The notes under the pieces were generated by a model. It was not told where the DNA came from, ran no database searches, and saw nothing but the letters and a program-made list of their open reading frames with translations. Below are positions 11,045 to 22,383 of a stretch of 64,000 bases of DNA, piece by piece. The DNA is from Basidiobolus meristosporus CBS 931.73 (taxonomy: Eukaryota > Basidiobolomycota > Basidiobolomycetes > Basidiobolales > Basidiobolaceae): the NCBI GenBank assembly GCA_002104905.1, contig MCFE01000018.1, positions 1 to 64,000 on the forward strand, in the 5' to 3' direction. Within the stretch, counting starts at the first letter, position 1. Each line of letters begins with the position of its first letter. Both the position numbers and the translations under genes were made by a program.

Positions 11045-12543
11045 TTAGGTCTTGTTCTCCTTTTCCAGAAGTTTCTGGTGGGCCTCTTGCGCCCAGCTTT
11101 GCATGTCGACCTCGGTGGCTTCGTACCTTCTTAGCCAGGGGTGCGCCTATGGTATGGGTGGTGGGTGATGGGTGGTTAGACGAGGAAATCTCAAAGCTCC
11201 CTAAACAATCGAACAAACCAAGATGTCGGAGTATTTGGGGCGTGTGTTAGGGTCCTTGACAAGGCTACATAGGGGGGGGGGTGAGAAACGGCAGGTCTAG
11301 CTGGATGGGAAGAGAGGGTGCTGCTTACCACTTGTCGACAAAATCCCGACATTCGTCTGAATAGCGATCCTCTGGCAGGGGAAGCGGCTGGCCCATGACG
11401 ATGGCATTCAGCTTGGCAAACACGCTGTCGTACTGCTCAGAGGGATAAGGGTATGTGCCAAGCGCCAGCTCCAAAATGGTTAGACCCAGAGACCAGACAT
11501 CCGACTGCACTGTATACGAGTCCGTGGTCCCAGATGTAATTCTTTCGGGCTTTGGGGGAGATGCTCAGTATCAAGACACCCAACGGTTGATTTGAATGTA
11601 CTTACGGCCATGTAGCTCTGACACCCGATATGAGTTTTTGCTAGGGATTGATCAAGCTGCCCTGAAACCCCGAAATCGCACAGCTTCACCTCGCCTTTCG
11701 AGTTGACTAAAATGTTGGTGGGTTTGATGTCTTGTTAAGTGCTTCGTTAGCTGAAAATGAGTCGTGGGATGGGATGGGGCTGAGCAGGATGCTTACCACG
11801 GTGGATGATGGAAAGCTTGTCTTTCAAGAACTTCAACCCTTTCACGATCTGAGGTTGCATCATTTGTGTTAGCGTACGCAAAAGCCCTCTGCCTCCAGAT
11901 GACGCTTACCGATAACGTGATTTTGGCAAGAACATCCTCTGGGATCCCGTCATGGTAGAGTTTGTCTAGCGAGCCACAGTCCATGTACTCCATGCAGTAA
12001 TAAACGCAGGATTCAATGAAGAAGGCTCCATAGAAATCGACGATATACTCGGATTGCGATTTATGAAGCACATCCAGCTCCATGAGAATTTGCTTGAGCT
12101 TGGCTTGCTCGAGCTCCAGTCGAATTTCCTGGCGAACGAATTTCACGGTTAAGAAGCTGCAAGATGGCTAGAGAACAGTGTGTGCAAGACTACCTTCATG
12201 GCCATGGTCACGTTGGTTGGCTTATGGAACACGCGCTGCACGACCCCATATTGCCCCTTTCCAAGTTCCTCCTCCAGTATCAACTCGTCTATGTTGATCT
12301 TGTAACTATTTCCATTCTTAAAATCGACGCCTTTAGCGTGGAGCACGGCTTTTCCGTTAAAGTTCAGCTTGCCCGAAGGATCTCTAAAAGAAGGCCTAAG
12401 CAAAGGGCTAAGAAATAGGGAGCTTCTGACTCTGCTTACACAAATTTGGAGAAGTTCGCAAATGGAGAGTCGGTAGGTGGCAACACCGGGAGGCCACTCA
12501 CCCCTTTACTCAACATGCCCAAGTTCAGTTTAGGATGCTTCAT
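11045..12543 (-). CDS. PBS2: MAP kinase kinase, Pbs2/Wis1 type (HOG pathway)
   Basis: Dual-specificity MAPKK expected to activate a Hog1/p38-type kinase under osmotic stress. Eight exons: 12440-12543, 12194-12383, 11910-12128, 11797-11848, 11606-11730, 11329-11549, 11219-11264 and 11045-11146, giving 352 aa. Kinase landmarks: [12 protein letters not shown] (Gly loop), [14 protein letters not shown] (catalytic Lys), [10 protein letters not shown] (catalytic loop), [18 protein letters not shown] (DFG and the Ser/Thr activation residues) and SYMAPERI. The prefix [13 protein letters not shown] and the [12 protein letters not shown] block are typical of Pbs2/Wis1. I start at the ATG at 12541-12543; homologues have longer N-termini, and possible upstream exons (around 12721-12875) could not be joined in frame. 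Confidence 0.9.
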
Positions 12544-13087
12544 GAAGCTACAGAAATGGTAAAATGGAGATAGATGGGCGACGGGTCACAGAGCAGAGAG
12601 AATACGCAGTATAGATGAGTCGATTGCTGGATGCAGACCAAGGTGGAGAGAAAAATACCTTAATAATAAAACACAGGTAGACTTGAATGGTTCTTGGTGA
12701 GATGATGTCTGTTTCTTACTCGCAAATGGAGGGTGTCGTGGTGAACAGTTGCTGCTGGAATGTCAAGTGAGCTAGCTGAAAACGCAGATACAGATAGAGA
12801 AACACACGACCCGTACTACCTTGAGTGGGGGATCGTCTATCAAATGAACTGCCAATGGATTGCCGGTGAATTGCTGAATAATTCATGGGTGGCAAGTTAT
12901 TTATAGATTGACTAAGCAGAGGCATAAGGGTTAGGGTTAGGGTTAGGGTTAGGTCCAAGCCTGGATCACCAAATGGCACGTAGGGTCAACAAACTCTGGA
13001 GTTGAAAGAATCCCTAAATTTTCTTATTGCGCCTTTCCAACTACAAATAGGTAGTTTGGTTACCACTTTGTATATCCTTGAAGAGCC
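12544..13087. promoter_or_regulatory. divergent promoter region PBS2 / FCP1-like gene
   Basis: Head-to-head intergenic region. It includes a telomere-type repeat and stretches that resemble spliced 5' UTR of the MAPKK gene (GT at about 12836 and 12719 on the minus strand), but I could not build a coding join. Confidence 0.5.
12928..12953 (+). repeat. interstitial telomeric repeat (TTAGGG)n
   Basis: Slightly more than four TTAGGG units in a row, well inside a gene-rich block and between two divergent genes. The repeat matches the common fungal telomere unit. It is not a chromosome end because genes continue on both sides. Confidence 0.9.
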
Positions 13088-14901
13088 ATGTCTAATCAAG
13101 GCGGTTACCGCGGTCGAGGAAATTATGGAGGGAAACCTCACAGATCCAAACTTGATGTAGAAGTAGGCTTTTTTCTTTCCCAAGCCCAAGGCTCCTTGTG
13201 CTCATCCAGCTTTCTCTCCAGATTCTGTATAGCCTCTCAACAAGCCTGCACTACCTGATGGACGAAGATGGCAAGCAGAGTGTCCAAAAGCAGAGTGCCC
13301 AAGAGAAGAGTGCAAAAGCGGACAGTTCGGAGACGGGTTGGTTGAAATGTGTTTCTCCTCTCAAGAGTTGCTGCTCACCACTGCAATAGTATCGAAAGCC
13401 AAGTACATTCTGAATCCGGGCTGCAACGTCTCGCCTGCAGAGTGGAGGCCTATAATTAGCATGAAATCGGTGCTGACTCCGAACTCTGTTGACGAGCCTG
13501 AATCGGTACAACTAACGACGCGTGAAATGTTCCCCATACCAGGCTTGTCCTTTGTTTTGGAGGATACCTACGAGCTGCAGGGATCCTACCCACGCTCGCT
13601 GTTTGTAGTTATGCAGCAGAACGCCATCCGCCATAGCTTTATTTTCGATTTTCCAGATCATCCCTGGTTTCATGATTTGTTCGGGCTTAGAAAGGTGGGT
13701 GCGTCGGGTATACGCAGCAGACGATTACATCCATGCTAACCAGAGCGTAGAGCACATACATCATCCTGAAGGAGCTCAATTCGGACGAGGAGTGGCAGAT
13801 GCACCTGAAGCCTTCTCGCGACAGATCGTATGTTTCTACATGCAACCTAACGAATGCCGACTTGCTAATGCTCGGTCTTTTCGCCAGGAATATCTTTGGA
13901 TACATGATCAAGCATTCCGACTTGCAAAGGATTGTGCGCGAGCAGCAGGGAAACATGCTCAAGTGTCGCAAGCTCCCGCTAGTCTTGGATCTCGACGACA
14001 CACTGGTTCGCTTGGTCGGGAACGAGCCAGGCAGATATGTACCTGAGGAGCAGGCTGTTCAAGGTATTTGTGGCCGGCTGGCTCGTGGCGAGTGACTACG
14101 CACTAACCCAAATCCAACAGTTCAGCATCGAGTTCGAGAGCTGCGGGACGGTAGAAAGGTCGTTCTGACCGAGCATGTCCATGAGTTCCTTGACTGGGCG
14201 CAGAAGTATTTCGAGATCTCGGTGTGTTCGCTGGGGTAAGCCTTGGTTCATTGATATGGAGATTGCTGAAGTCCCAACCTAACCTAACCTGTCTTGACCC
14301 CCTCCCCGAACAGTGACCAAAACTACGTAGACATGGTAGGTGTCCCCCGTGCTGATGCTCACTTAATCCATGCTTAGACTTGCCTTGTGTCCAGGTTGCC
14401 GCTGTCCTTGACCCCGAGCGCACCCGCATTCGAGGGATTCTGTATTCCGCCCGTCAGGAGTACGAGTTTATCGCCAAGTCGAATTACCCCCGTCGCCCAC
14501 CCAAGGACCTGTTTGCCTTGTACGCATTCTGTGCAGTGTCCGACCAGAGCTTGCTCGGTTCCTCATTCTCCCTCCCATTAATCATTGACGATCTAACCCA
14601 CATGTGGCCCAAAGAACAGCACGACAACATCATCGTTGTCAAGGAGCAGCGGAACGCCCCGGTCTGGACAGTAGCGCTGTTTCCAGTTGTACAAAATGTT
14701 CTATACAGTGTATATTGTGAATTTTTCCGTCAATTAGATTTGTACAATCAAGGCCATATCACCACTCCTCCATCCGCCGTTGCTTGCTACAAAGAGTACC
14801 TCCGCTCGTCCCTTAGGGATCAGATATCGGCCGCACCTGCTCCCGCACCGGCGCAGGCACCCGCCCCTGCCCCTGCCCCCGCTCCCGCTCCCGCCAGTTG
14901 A
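13088..14901 (+). CDS. FCP1/SCP-like HAD phosphatase (RNA polymerase II CTD phosphatase-like)
   Basis: HAD-superfamily phosphatase of the FCP1-homology type. Exons: 13088-13162, 13222 to about 13290-13340, then to 13694, 13751-13827, 13888-14063, 14121-14235, 14314-14335 and 14395-14901. The catalytic motif DLDDTLVRL (DxDxT) sits in exon 5. HVHEFLDWAQKYFEISVCS and RIRGILYSARQ follow, then IIDDLTHMWP, equivalent to the IIDDR motif of FCP1. The N-terminus is Gly/Arg-rich (SNQGGYRGRGNYGG). The C-terminus is an Ala-Pro repeat of about 26 residues. Between 13222 and 13694 the frame changes once, best explained by a 59-nt intron at about 13293-13351, but the donor is not certain. A pol II CTD substrate is inferred from the fold; no BRCT domain is seen. 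Confidence 0.8.
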
Positions 14902-15107
14902 AAAGTGCTAATAAATAAAATAGTGTAATAATTATGATACACGCACACCTTCCTTATTCACTCACCATTCGAGTGGCCAACAAATCATCAATGGGCGTGA
15001 CTAAGATTATCATATGTTGAGAATAGATACTAAGGAAGGTGGTGGTACACAGCTCACCAGTCTTATTTCATGCTGCCTAGACTTTCCATCCCCGTTCCCT
15101 CTTCGCC

Positions 15108-16686
15108 ATGCTTGACTCCCTTGTGAATTTCGGACGCCGCCATAGACGTGGCTTCTTCGTGACCGCGGGGTTCTTCGGAAGTATCTATATTTTTGGCCAA
15201 TACGCCAAGCGCAAAGTGGTCGAGCTACAGGAGAAGACCGTACGAGACAGCGTCGCTAAAGAAAAGTACTCCCCCCGAACCACCCTTTACTTCCTTCCCG
15301 TTCCCTCATTCACCCGCTTTCTTTCCCAAGCTTAAAGAGAAGATTCGAGCAGAACCAACGGGACTGTCTCATGACCGTGCTCTCGTTGCTACCTACCCTT
15401 GGAGAGCAGTTGATATCCGAGGTGATCGTCGAGGGTTTGATAGCGAAACTCCAACAGTCAAAAAGCTCTCCCCTTCCGACAGCGAGGCCCAACCCACTCC
15501 TCCCCTGGACCGTCAGGCCAAACTGCAACTGTGGGAGGACCTGAAAATCGCAAGTATGTCAGAGAGAAAGCCGGTCGTTCCCGTGCGGTCACTTAGTCGT
15601 TTGATATCTAGGCTTCACTAGGACGGTGGCTTCCATATACCTCACCGTGTTGCTGAATATTTTCGTTCACATCCAGCTTAACTTGTTGGGCCGGTTCATT
15701 TACGTTGACTCGGTCTTGGCGTCGTCGGAGCGGGATAAAGGGCGTCCGCTCAGACTCGAGTCCACTGCCGAAGACCAGCGACGTCTCTCTAGGGAGGTGG
15801 AAAGGAAGTTTCTCACCTACAGTTGGTGGCTACTACACGTGGGTTGGAAGCGGTGCGTGGAGGACGTCACCCAGGCTGTCAGGGAGGTTCTTGGAGAGTA
15901 CGTAGAGAATGTCTCATTGAGGAGATATGGAGGTCTCTGGACCGTGTTCTAAACTGTCTTCCTAGCATGCCACTCAAGAAGCCACTTCATCTCCAAGATG
16001 TCATCCACCTTTTCCAAGAAATCCGTACCCGCCTCGAATTCACCGAATCCCAAACACCGGCAAAGTACGTGGTCGATTAGCATCTTCGGCCCCAGCGAGG
16101 GCTTACTCATAATCTTGTAACCATCGAATGTAGCATGCGCAACCTGTTGCTGCCGGACGATCTTGCCGGAGAGCTGGAGGTGCTAAGAGAGGGAAGCGGG
16201 TTAGACGACCCCCAGATAGACGGGGACTTGAGAATGCTGCTAGATGAGACGAAGGACTTTTTGGATAGGTTTGGAAATCGCTTCGCCGTCTCCGTTGATT
16301 CCCACTAATCTTTCCCCCTTGAAAGCCCCGATTTTGTTGTGGTTCGCCAGGCTTGTCTGGATGAGGCATTCTCGTTGCTCAACTACAACCTGCGCAGCGT
16401 TTTCCTCGGGAACGTCTCCCCGACAGCCAAGGTTTACGAGATGAATTCCCCGGAAGACCCCGCCACCGAAAAGGCAGTCTCCTTGGCAGCACTGCTTCCA
16501 ATAATCAGCCGACAAGTGCACCAAATCATCAACGGCGTCCCCAATGAATTTGTCGAGGTTGGTACCCATCGACCCATCCTCCTTGCTGCCACTAATACTT
16601 CCCCCATCTAGATGCTAAGCACGGTCAAAGAACTCCAAACCTACTCGGCCATCGTGTATTCCTCATTCAATCTAGAAGACCAATAA
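15108..16686 (+). CDS. PEX3: peroxisomal biogenesis factor 3, two apparent frameshifts
   Basis: Peroxisomal membrane protein that docks PEX19 with its cargo. Exons: 15108-15265, 15331-15553, 15612-16064, 16134-16268, 16326-16557 and 16612-16686. The N-terminus has a basic stretch plus membrane anchor (RRHRRGFFVTAGFFGSIYIF), as in all PEX3. Other blocks: RRFEQNQRDC with LLPTLGEQL, LQLWEDLKI, SFTRTVASIYLTVLLNIFV, QLNLLGRFIYVD and PDFVVVRQACLDEAFSLL. The frame breaks twice: near the A5 tract at 15460-15464, and near 15913-15920 after VLGEYVENVS. Adding one base at each place gives about 425 aa with all family blocks in order. The gene is single copy and well conserved around the breaks, so I favour sequence indels over a pseudogene. 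Confidence 0.88.
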
Positions 16687-16882
16687 ATCCCCCCATCATT
16701 TATCAGACGTAGGGTGAGATGACCTTTATGGAACCAGAACCACCATAACAAGAACAAAAGGGAAAAAAATACAACTCATGACATCTCCAACTATTTACAG
16801 AGTAAAGAGTGTTCGTGAAAACTCTAGGCGGATTAAACAACAAAGAATAAATCAATTGGGGGTGCATTCAACGGTGGGTGAT

Positions 16883-19351
16883 TTAGTTGCCAGCGACCAT
16901 CGGAGAGTTGACGGCGGAGTCGGACTTGCTGGACTTCCCCCTGACGGACTGAAGCCCTTCTTTGGATGCTTGGTACTCCTCCTTGGCCAAGTTCTCCAGG
17001 TCGGACAAACTGTTCTCGACGTGGGATTTGAAGGAGATCAGCTCCTCGAGGATCCTGAGGATTTCTCTTCCGGCTTCTTCTTTCTTCTCGTTGCATTTGA
17101 GCAGCAGCTGGTCATACCTAGGAGGGTGGTTCGGGTTAGAGGTGGTGGCTGTGCGCGATGAAATGTATCTAATACTGACTCAATCTGGATCTTTTGAACG
17201 CGTTGTTGTGAGCCGAGGAGGCCGGTGTTGCCCTCGAGCCTCATGCGTTGCAGCTCTTGCTCCAGGTTGTCCATCTCGGTGTTGCTGGCGGTATTCTCCC
17301 GGTTGGCCGCCTAGATTGTGCCGGGTTAGATCCGTGGGGTACGGAGACGAACCATGAACATGTACCTCTTTCTCGTCTTGGTGCTGGGTCACCAACTTCT
17401 GGATCCGGTTCTCCATCGACTTAAGCTCGTCGAGCTTATCGGCAACGGTTTCGGTCAAGCGATCCAGGTTCTCCTGGAGGACGATCGCCTCGTCCTCTGT
17501 GTGATGAAGTGAGCTATTAAGGTTGCTTCTCAACTCCATCAAGGCGGGCTGTTAGAAACACGGAGTGTGGGTTAGCGATTTCCGAGAGGCTGAGGGAGTG
17601 AATCGGGCTGTACTCACTCTGATCACGTTCTTAATGTCAACCGAGACCATTTCCTCCACCCTGGTGGCATGCTGGTTGAGCTTGATGTCGAACTCGATCC
17701 CGTTGGCGTATGGAGAGTCGCTAGGAATGAGGCCAAGCTTGTAAGCAAACGAGTTGAATTCCTGGATCACTCTCTCAACCTAGATGGCAACGGGTTAGGG
17801 TCCAGGTTGGGTTAGGCAGGCTCTTTCGAGCCAGTAAAGTGCAACGTACGTCGTCCAACTTCTTCTGGGTTTCAATCTCCTTCTCCCAGGAGGTCTTGTT
17901 GATCTCCTCCAAGCGACTGTTGGCCGTGTTGAGGTTCTTGCTTAACTGGTCCCGCTCAGCGTTCATCCGCTCAACATCAGTCATGGAGATCTCCTGCTCA
18001 TCCACTTGTCTCTGAAGGTCCGCCTTCTCCTCTTCCAGTTGCCCCAGCTCCTGCTCCTTCGACTGGACCTCCTCAGTCAACGCAACATTGGAGTCCTGCA
18101 ATTTCTCTTTCTTGCTCTGCAAGTGGTTGAGGTACTCGGTGAACTTCTCCGTGTCGGACTTCAAGATGTCGTGCTCCTTCTGGGCGGCTACAAGGGGTGA
18201 CTGGGATGTTGATTAGTCCGGTGCGTGAGGGGGTGTGGGTCGTTCGTAACCAACGAGAATTACCTCGACTGAGACATAGCCCTCGTGCTCTTGTTGGAGT
18301 TGCTCGATCTCCTTGTTTAGCTTCGAGATCTCCGTCTCGATGTGATCCAGCTTTTGCTCTGATGTGACGTCCCGGTAAGTGAAGGTGAAGGGCGGGTGGT
18401 GCTCAAAAGAAACTTACCGAAATGAATGGTGAGATCTTGCTCCATATCCTCGTAATTGTCGTCGCCACTCAGGAAGGCGATGTATGATCTGGAGATGTAC
18501 TTGAAAAACATCTCGTCCTGGAAGGCCGGCTCGTTTCCTGGCTGTCCGTCAAATTCGGGGCTGTGGTTCAACTTGTCAACACACTGGAAACGCACTAGGG
18601 TTAGGAACTGCGAGTGGAGAACACGAGTGATGGCCACCTACGATGATCAAGTCCATGATCCATTGAAGCATTCCTAAAAGATTGGGCCACGAGTGCATGG
18701 AGCCCACGGCATACAGCTGGGATTTACTAATCTGGTCGGCGAAGGGGTATCTGAAAGGTGGGAGCACAAGGGTTAGCTCGAGGCTGGAGTAAGAGGCCAA
18801 GATGAAGGTGGCCTACTTTAATCCCTTGAGCAGGCCGGGCACCTCCTCTTCGAACTTCTTCTGGTAGACGTATCTAGGGTCCAGCTTGGCGTAGAGGAAC
18901 TTGAAGATACTCTGGAAGTCCTTGGAGGTAGGGGTTTGCAAAGTCTTCGTAGAGATAGGTTGGTTGTACCCGGTCTCGATGAGAAATTCGGTGAGAGCTC
19001 GGATGGTGTCGTGTTGCCAACTTTTGTCACGTAGGGGGCGGGGATCTTTCGAGGGTCCGCCATTGGGGGCGAGCGAATTCCTCACACTCGTGCGTCTGTT
19101 ATAGGGAACAAAAGGGGTCAGGGAGAATCAAAGAAGGCACCCTCCTAACAAACAACTGACCTTATGGTAGAGCCGCCGACACTTTGACGGTTGTTGTTGG
19201 CGGTGGGGCCACCGGTGGAGAGTCGGAAGTCCGAGAGACGAAGCGGAGGACCCGAAATCCCGGTGCTAGCCAGGGAGAGTCTGGATGTAGAGCGGTTTGC
19301 TCCCGAAGGAGTCTGAAAGCCGGAGCCACCAAGTGAGTACTGTCTGTTCAT
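16883..19351 (-). CDS. NDC80: kinetochore protein Ndc80/Hec1
   Basis: Outer-kinetochore subunit that binds microtubules. Ten exons: 19161-19351, 18817-19095, 18642-18750, 18418-18583, 18264-18358, 17850-18200, 17618-17779, 17366-17548, 17180-17310 and 16883-17117, giving 633 aa. Order: Ser/Arg-rich basic tail, calponin-homology domain (DPRPLRDKSWQ, TLQTPTSKDFQSIFKFLYAK, YPFADQISKSQLYAVGSMHS WP, MLQWIMDLI), then a long coiled coil rich in Lys/Glu/Gln from about residue 270 to 600. All introns keep phase. The start MNRQYSLGGSG was chosen because it opens the tail; an in-frame extension upstream begins with a less likely codon context. It is convergent with PEX3 across 0.2 kb. Confidence 0.95.
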
Positions 19352-19582
19352 GTGGGTGGTTACAATGAGTGGTTCAATGAAGAATAGGATGTCGCAGTAG
19401 ATTTGATGGTCTATGAAATGTGGGTTTGTTTTGATTACCAAAAGAGACCATTGATTGGTTCACTCTGGTCAGTAAACAAATCAGTTATTTATTGGATTGA
19501 GTTAACTATCCAATAACCCCAACCAGGTCTAAGGGGATTTTATTGGATTACAATGTACAGGATAAACAGATCCGAAAGCCGT

Positions 19583-22038
19583 CTAGTAAACCGGGGAATT
19601 AATTACAAACACCGTTTCCTCCTCCTGGTGGATCCATTTTCGAAGCGCGGTTAATGAGGCGATGATGCTCGCTTTGGTGACCAGCGGGCCAAAGGCGGCA
19701 TACATCTCGAAGTATCGTGAATTCTGATGGAGGTTGTTGGTGAGTTGTCGTCAATACATAGCAACAGATAACGCCTCCTACCCATCCGATGATAATCTCG
19801 GTACTTGTCACTTCATAAAAGGTTTTCAATGGCAGGGTCTTGGCATGCATTCGATCGTGAATATGCTGGTACATACGGAAGAGTCTGAAATGGAATAAAT
19901 AGCTGTTTCTGGCAGGGTAGGTCATGGTTACTAACCGCCGTTGCTCGTCAATGCTCTCATAATATGGCAAGTAAGTGGGCGAAGTTATCTGAATATGTTG
20001 TTTGGATTTGTACAAAAAATGTCGGAGCCCGGGGATTCCTAGTTCATCTTCGTACCCTAGTTATTGTGTGCTCCATATCTTTCTATCACAGAGAAGCCTT
20101 ACCAAGGGTGTATTCTTTCCGCTCTGCGATCTCTGCCAGCTCCACAAGTGCCCCCGTTTTATTCAAATGCTGGTTATTGAAGTTCACCGGTCAATCTATG
20201 AATGTGAGTCACCCGACGAAAATTCATCGCGACTTACCTCTACGACAAGATCCTTCGACGCCGAGCATTCGTAGAACTTGTCTTTACTTGGAGATATCAA
20301 AACCAGACATGTTTCTTTGGCCACAAAGCACACATAAGCGTGAAGGAACCCTTTACTATTGAACCTTGGAAGGCACACAGGTGTCCATGACTCGCCAGAA
20401 TGAAATGTGGTGGAGCCATTGACCATGTTGCAGATTAAATGCAGATCTAAGAGGCACCATGTTAGCCTCGAATATATTTAGAAAATTCGATAGGAAAGAC
20501 GTACCGGACACGTGCAGACTCTGTTTCCTTGGACGTAGCAAAGTTACCAATTTGCCGTTGGCAATTAACATGCCGAAAAGTACATGCTGGTGGATGGTGT
20601 TACTCAGGAGTGCTGAATGTATCATGATGAACACTTGCCCACGCTACCTTCGATTTTATCAACTGGAGAGCTTTGTTAAATCTGGCTCTCAGAGGCTTCT
20701 CCATTTTCATGGCATGGACCGCCCCTAACGTAATACTCGGATCGTAGGTCACTTCTCTACATAAACTATCAAGAAATGACTCGGTGCCTATAATGGGGGA
20801 ATTTTCGATTTGTAATGTAAACGGTTTGTTTTTGGGCGTTCAGATACTTACCACTTAGCAAGTGGCGTAGGTCGAAGTTGACTCTCTGCTCAAAGATCCG
20901 AGTCAACTGGGTTACTGTTACGATGCTTAGAACTTGGTTATATAGATACATCAGTTGAGTTTGAATCTACAAGAGCGGCCATTAGTACACAATCCTTAGA
21001 ATTGCTGTAACGGATGGGCGTCAATCCTACATGACTCTCGGGTTCTCCAGTTTTTGTGACGGCTAAAAGATAAAGTGGGTTCTTAAGTAGGAACACAAAT
21101 TTATGCTCACCAGCAGTTATGGACCTGGGTGGTGTTACAATGTTGGTTAAAAAGAGTTAGGTGATTCATGCGAAATAGACGCACCGAATGGAGTCGCCAG
21201 TATCAACGAAGAAGGACACAATAGCCTGGATCACTCCCATATAACTTGAAAGTTTTGATTCATCCCCAAAGCGCGAATAGATGGGCTTTCCGGCGCTACT
21301 CAAAATGAAGAAGTGCTTGTCATGGGCCGACCAGCCGGGCGAATAAGGGTCTTTCAAATAAATCGCACTTAGTATGCGTATTTCCAACGTCAATTAACTT
21401 GAAGCGACAGGATGCCAACCTTCCTCCGAGTAAACGTCAGAGCATTCGCTATTCTGTCTTGAGCGCTGTCTCAAAGTCTCATTCATCTCGGCAAAAAACT
21501 CAGCTTCACTCTCAAGCTCCTCGTCTGGCTGAACTTTTCCTTCCTCAGTTTCATTAGAATAGAATGGGCTATCTGGCAAGCACCAAGCGTTAATTCCATA
21601 TATCTAAAGTCAGGCTAGTTGATAGCTACCTGACACAGCTTGGTCTATGGTCTCTTTCAGAGAAGAGGTTTCACTCTCCTGAGGATTAGCAAACTCTCTA
21701 TCCAGTTCAGCTCCTAAAGTAGGTTTAGGCCTGGGACTCATTTGCCCAATCCTTAGCATATATTCTGTATCGGCACTCTCTCTGGAGCGGAAACTAGAGG
21801 CGTCTAACATCATGTCCCCGCTTAATCTGGAAATGGTTGAGCAACTGCTGAGATTTGATGCTACAGAAGGGGAAGCTGGCCGTAATGAGAGAGTGTTATC
21901 TACAGAAAGATGAATAGAGGGCTTAGATTTGACGGTAGAGAATTTTCCAGTCAAAATCGGAGATGACGATAAGGAAGAGAGTTCAGGTCGTAGCTCATTC
22001 TCAGCGTTGGAAGTTTTGGGGATGTTTAGGGATTCCAT
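19583..22038 (-). CDS. MON1: vacuolar fusion protein Mon1
   Basis: Longin-family subunit of the Mon1-Ccz1 exchange factor for Rab7/Ypt7. Twelve exons: 21630-22038, 21399-21572, 21185-21350, 21031-21124, 20852-20966, 20648-20787, 20505-20586, 20238-20446, 20103-20169, 19936-20056, 19782-19884 and 19583-19723, giving 606 aa. The first 180 residues are Ser-rich and poorly conserved. Family blocks follow: [129 protein letters not shown] and [13 protein letters not shown] with RKWIHQEEE. Introns are 41-79 nt. Acceptors at 20587 and 20170 were fixed by phase. Confidence 0.93.
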
Positions 22039-22383
22039 CAAGGACGAGTATTTCTATGTTAGCTGAAACTCGGTGAGTATATGCTCTCCTCTTGAACGCG
22101 CTAAATAATGCATCATGCGAAATTCCGTGAAGTTTGATTATCCGAGCACACTGGAGATCCCACCATCTCGGCTTTAAATCAAATGAATAAAAGTTTGCCT
22201 AACCTGTGTTACTGTACTATCCGTCAGTACAACCCAATCAAGGGAGTATGATATAAAGTTTATTCACCATCAAATCATTCCACAAACATGGTACCTCTCT
22301 GGCAGAGAAAAAAAGAAATAAATTTTCAACATAATTTGGGTTGTGCTTTTGCTTTGTAGATAGAGCAAACTCACGCCAAAACT
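22039..22383. promoter_or_regulatory. divergent promoter MON1 / unknown gene
   Basis: Short head-to-head intergenic region of 345 bp, pyrimidine-rich near 22290-22330 on the right-hand gene side. No ORF or repeat. Confidence 0.45.

Noticed and set aside
12928..12953. Telomere repeat as a chromosome end
   Set aside because: Intact genes continue on both sides and the array is only four units.
12716..12979. Protein with TLTLTLTL repeat on the minus strand
   Set aside because: The repeat is only the translated telomere array. Parts may be 5' UTR exons of PBS2 but could not be joined in frame.
20560..20660. Frameshift in MON1 between exons 6 and 7
   Set aside because: The acceptor at 20587 (ATCCACCAG) keeps phase and gives a 61-nt intron, so no break is needed.
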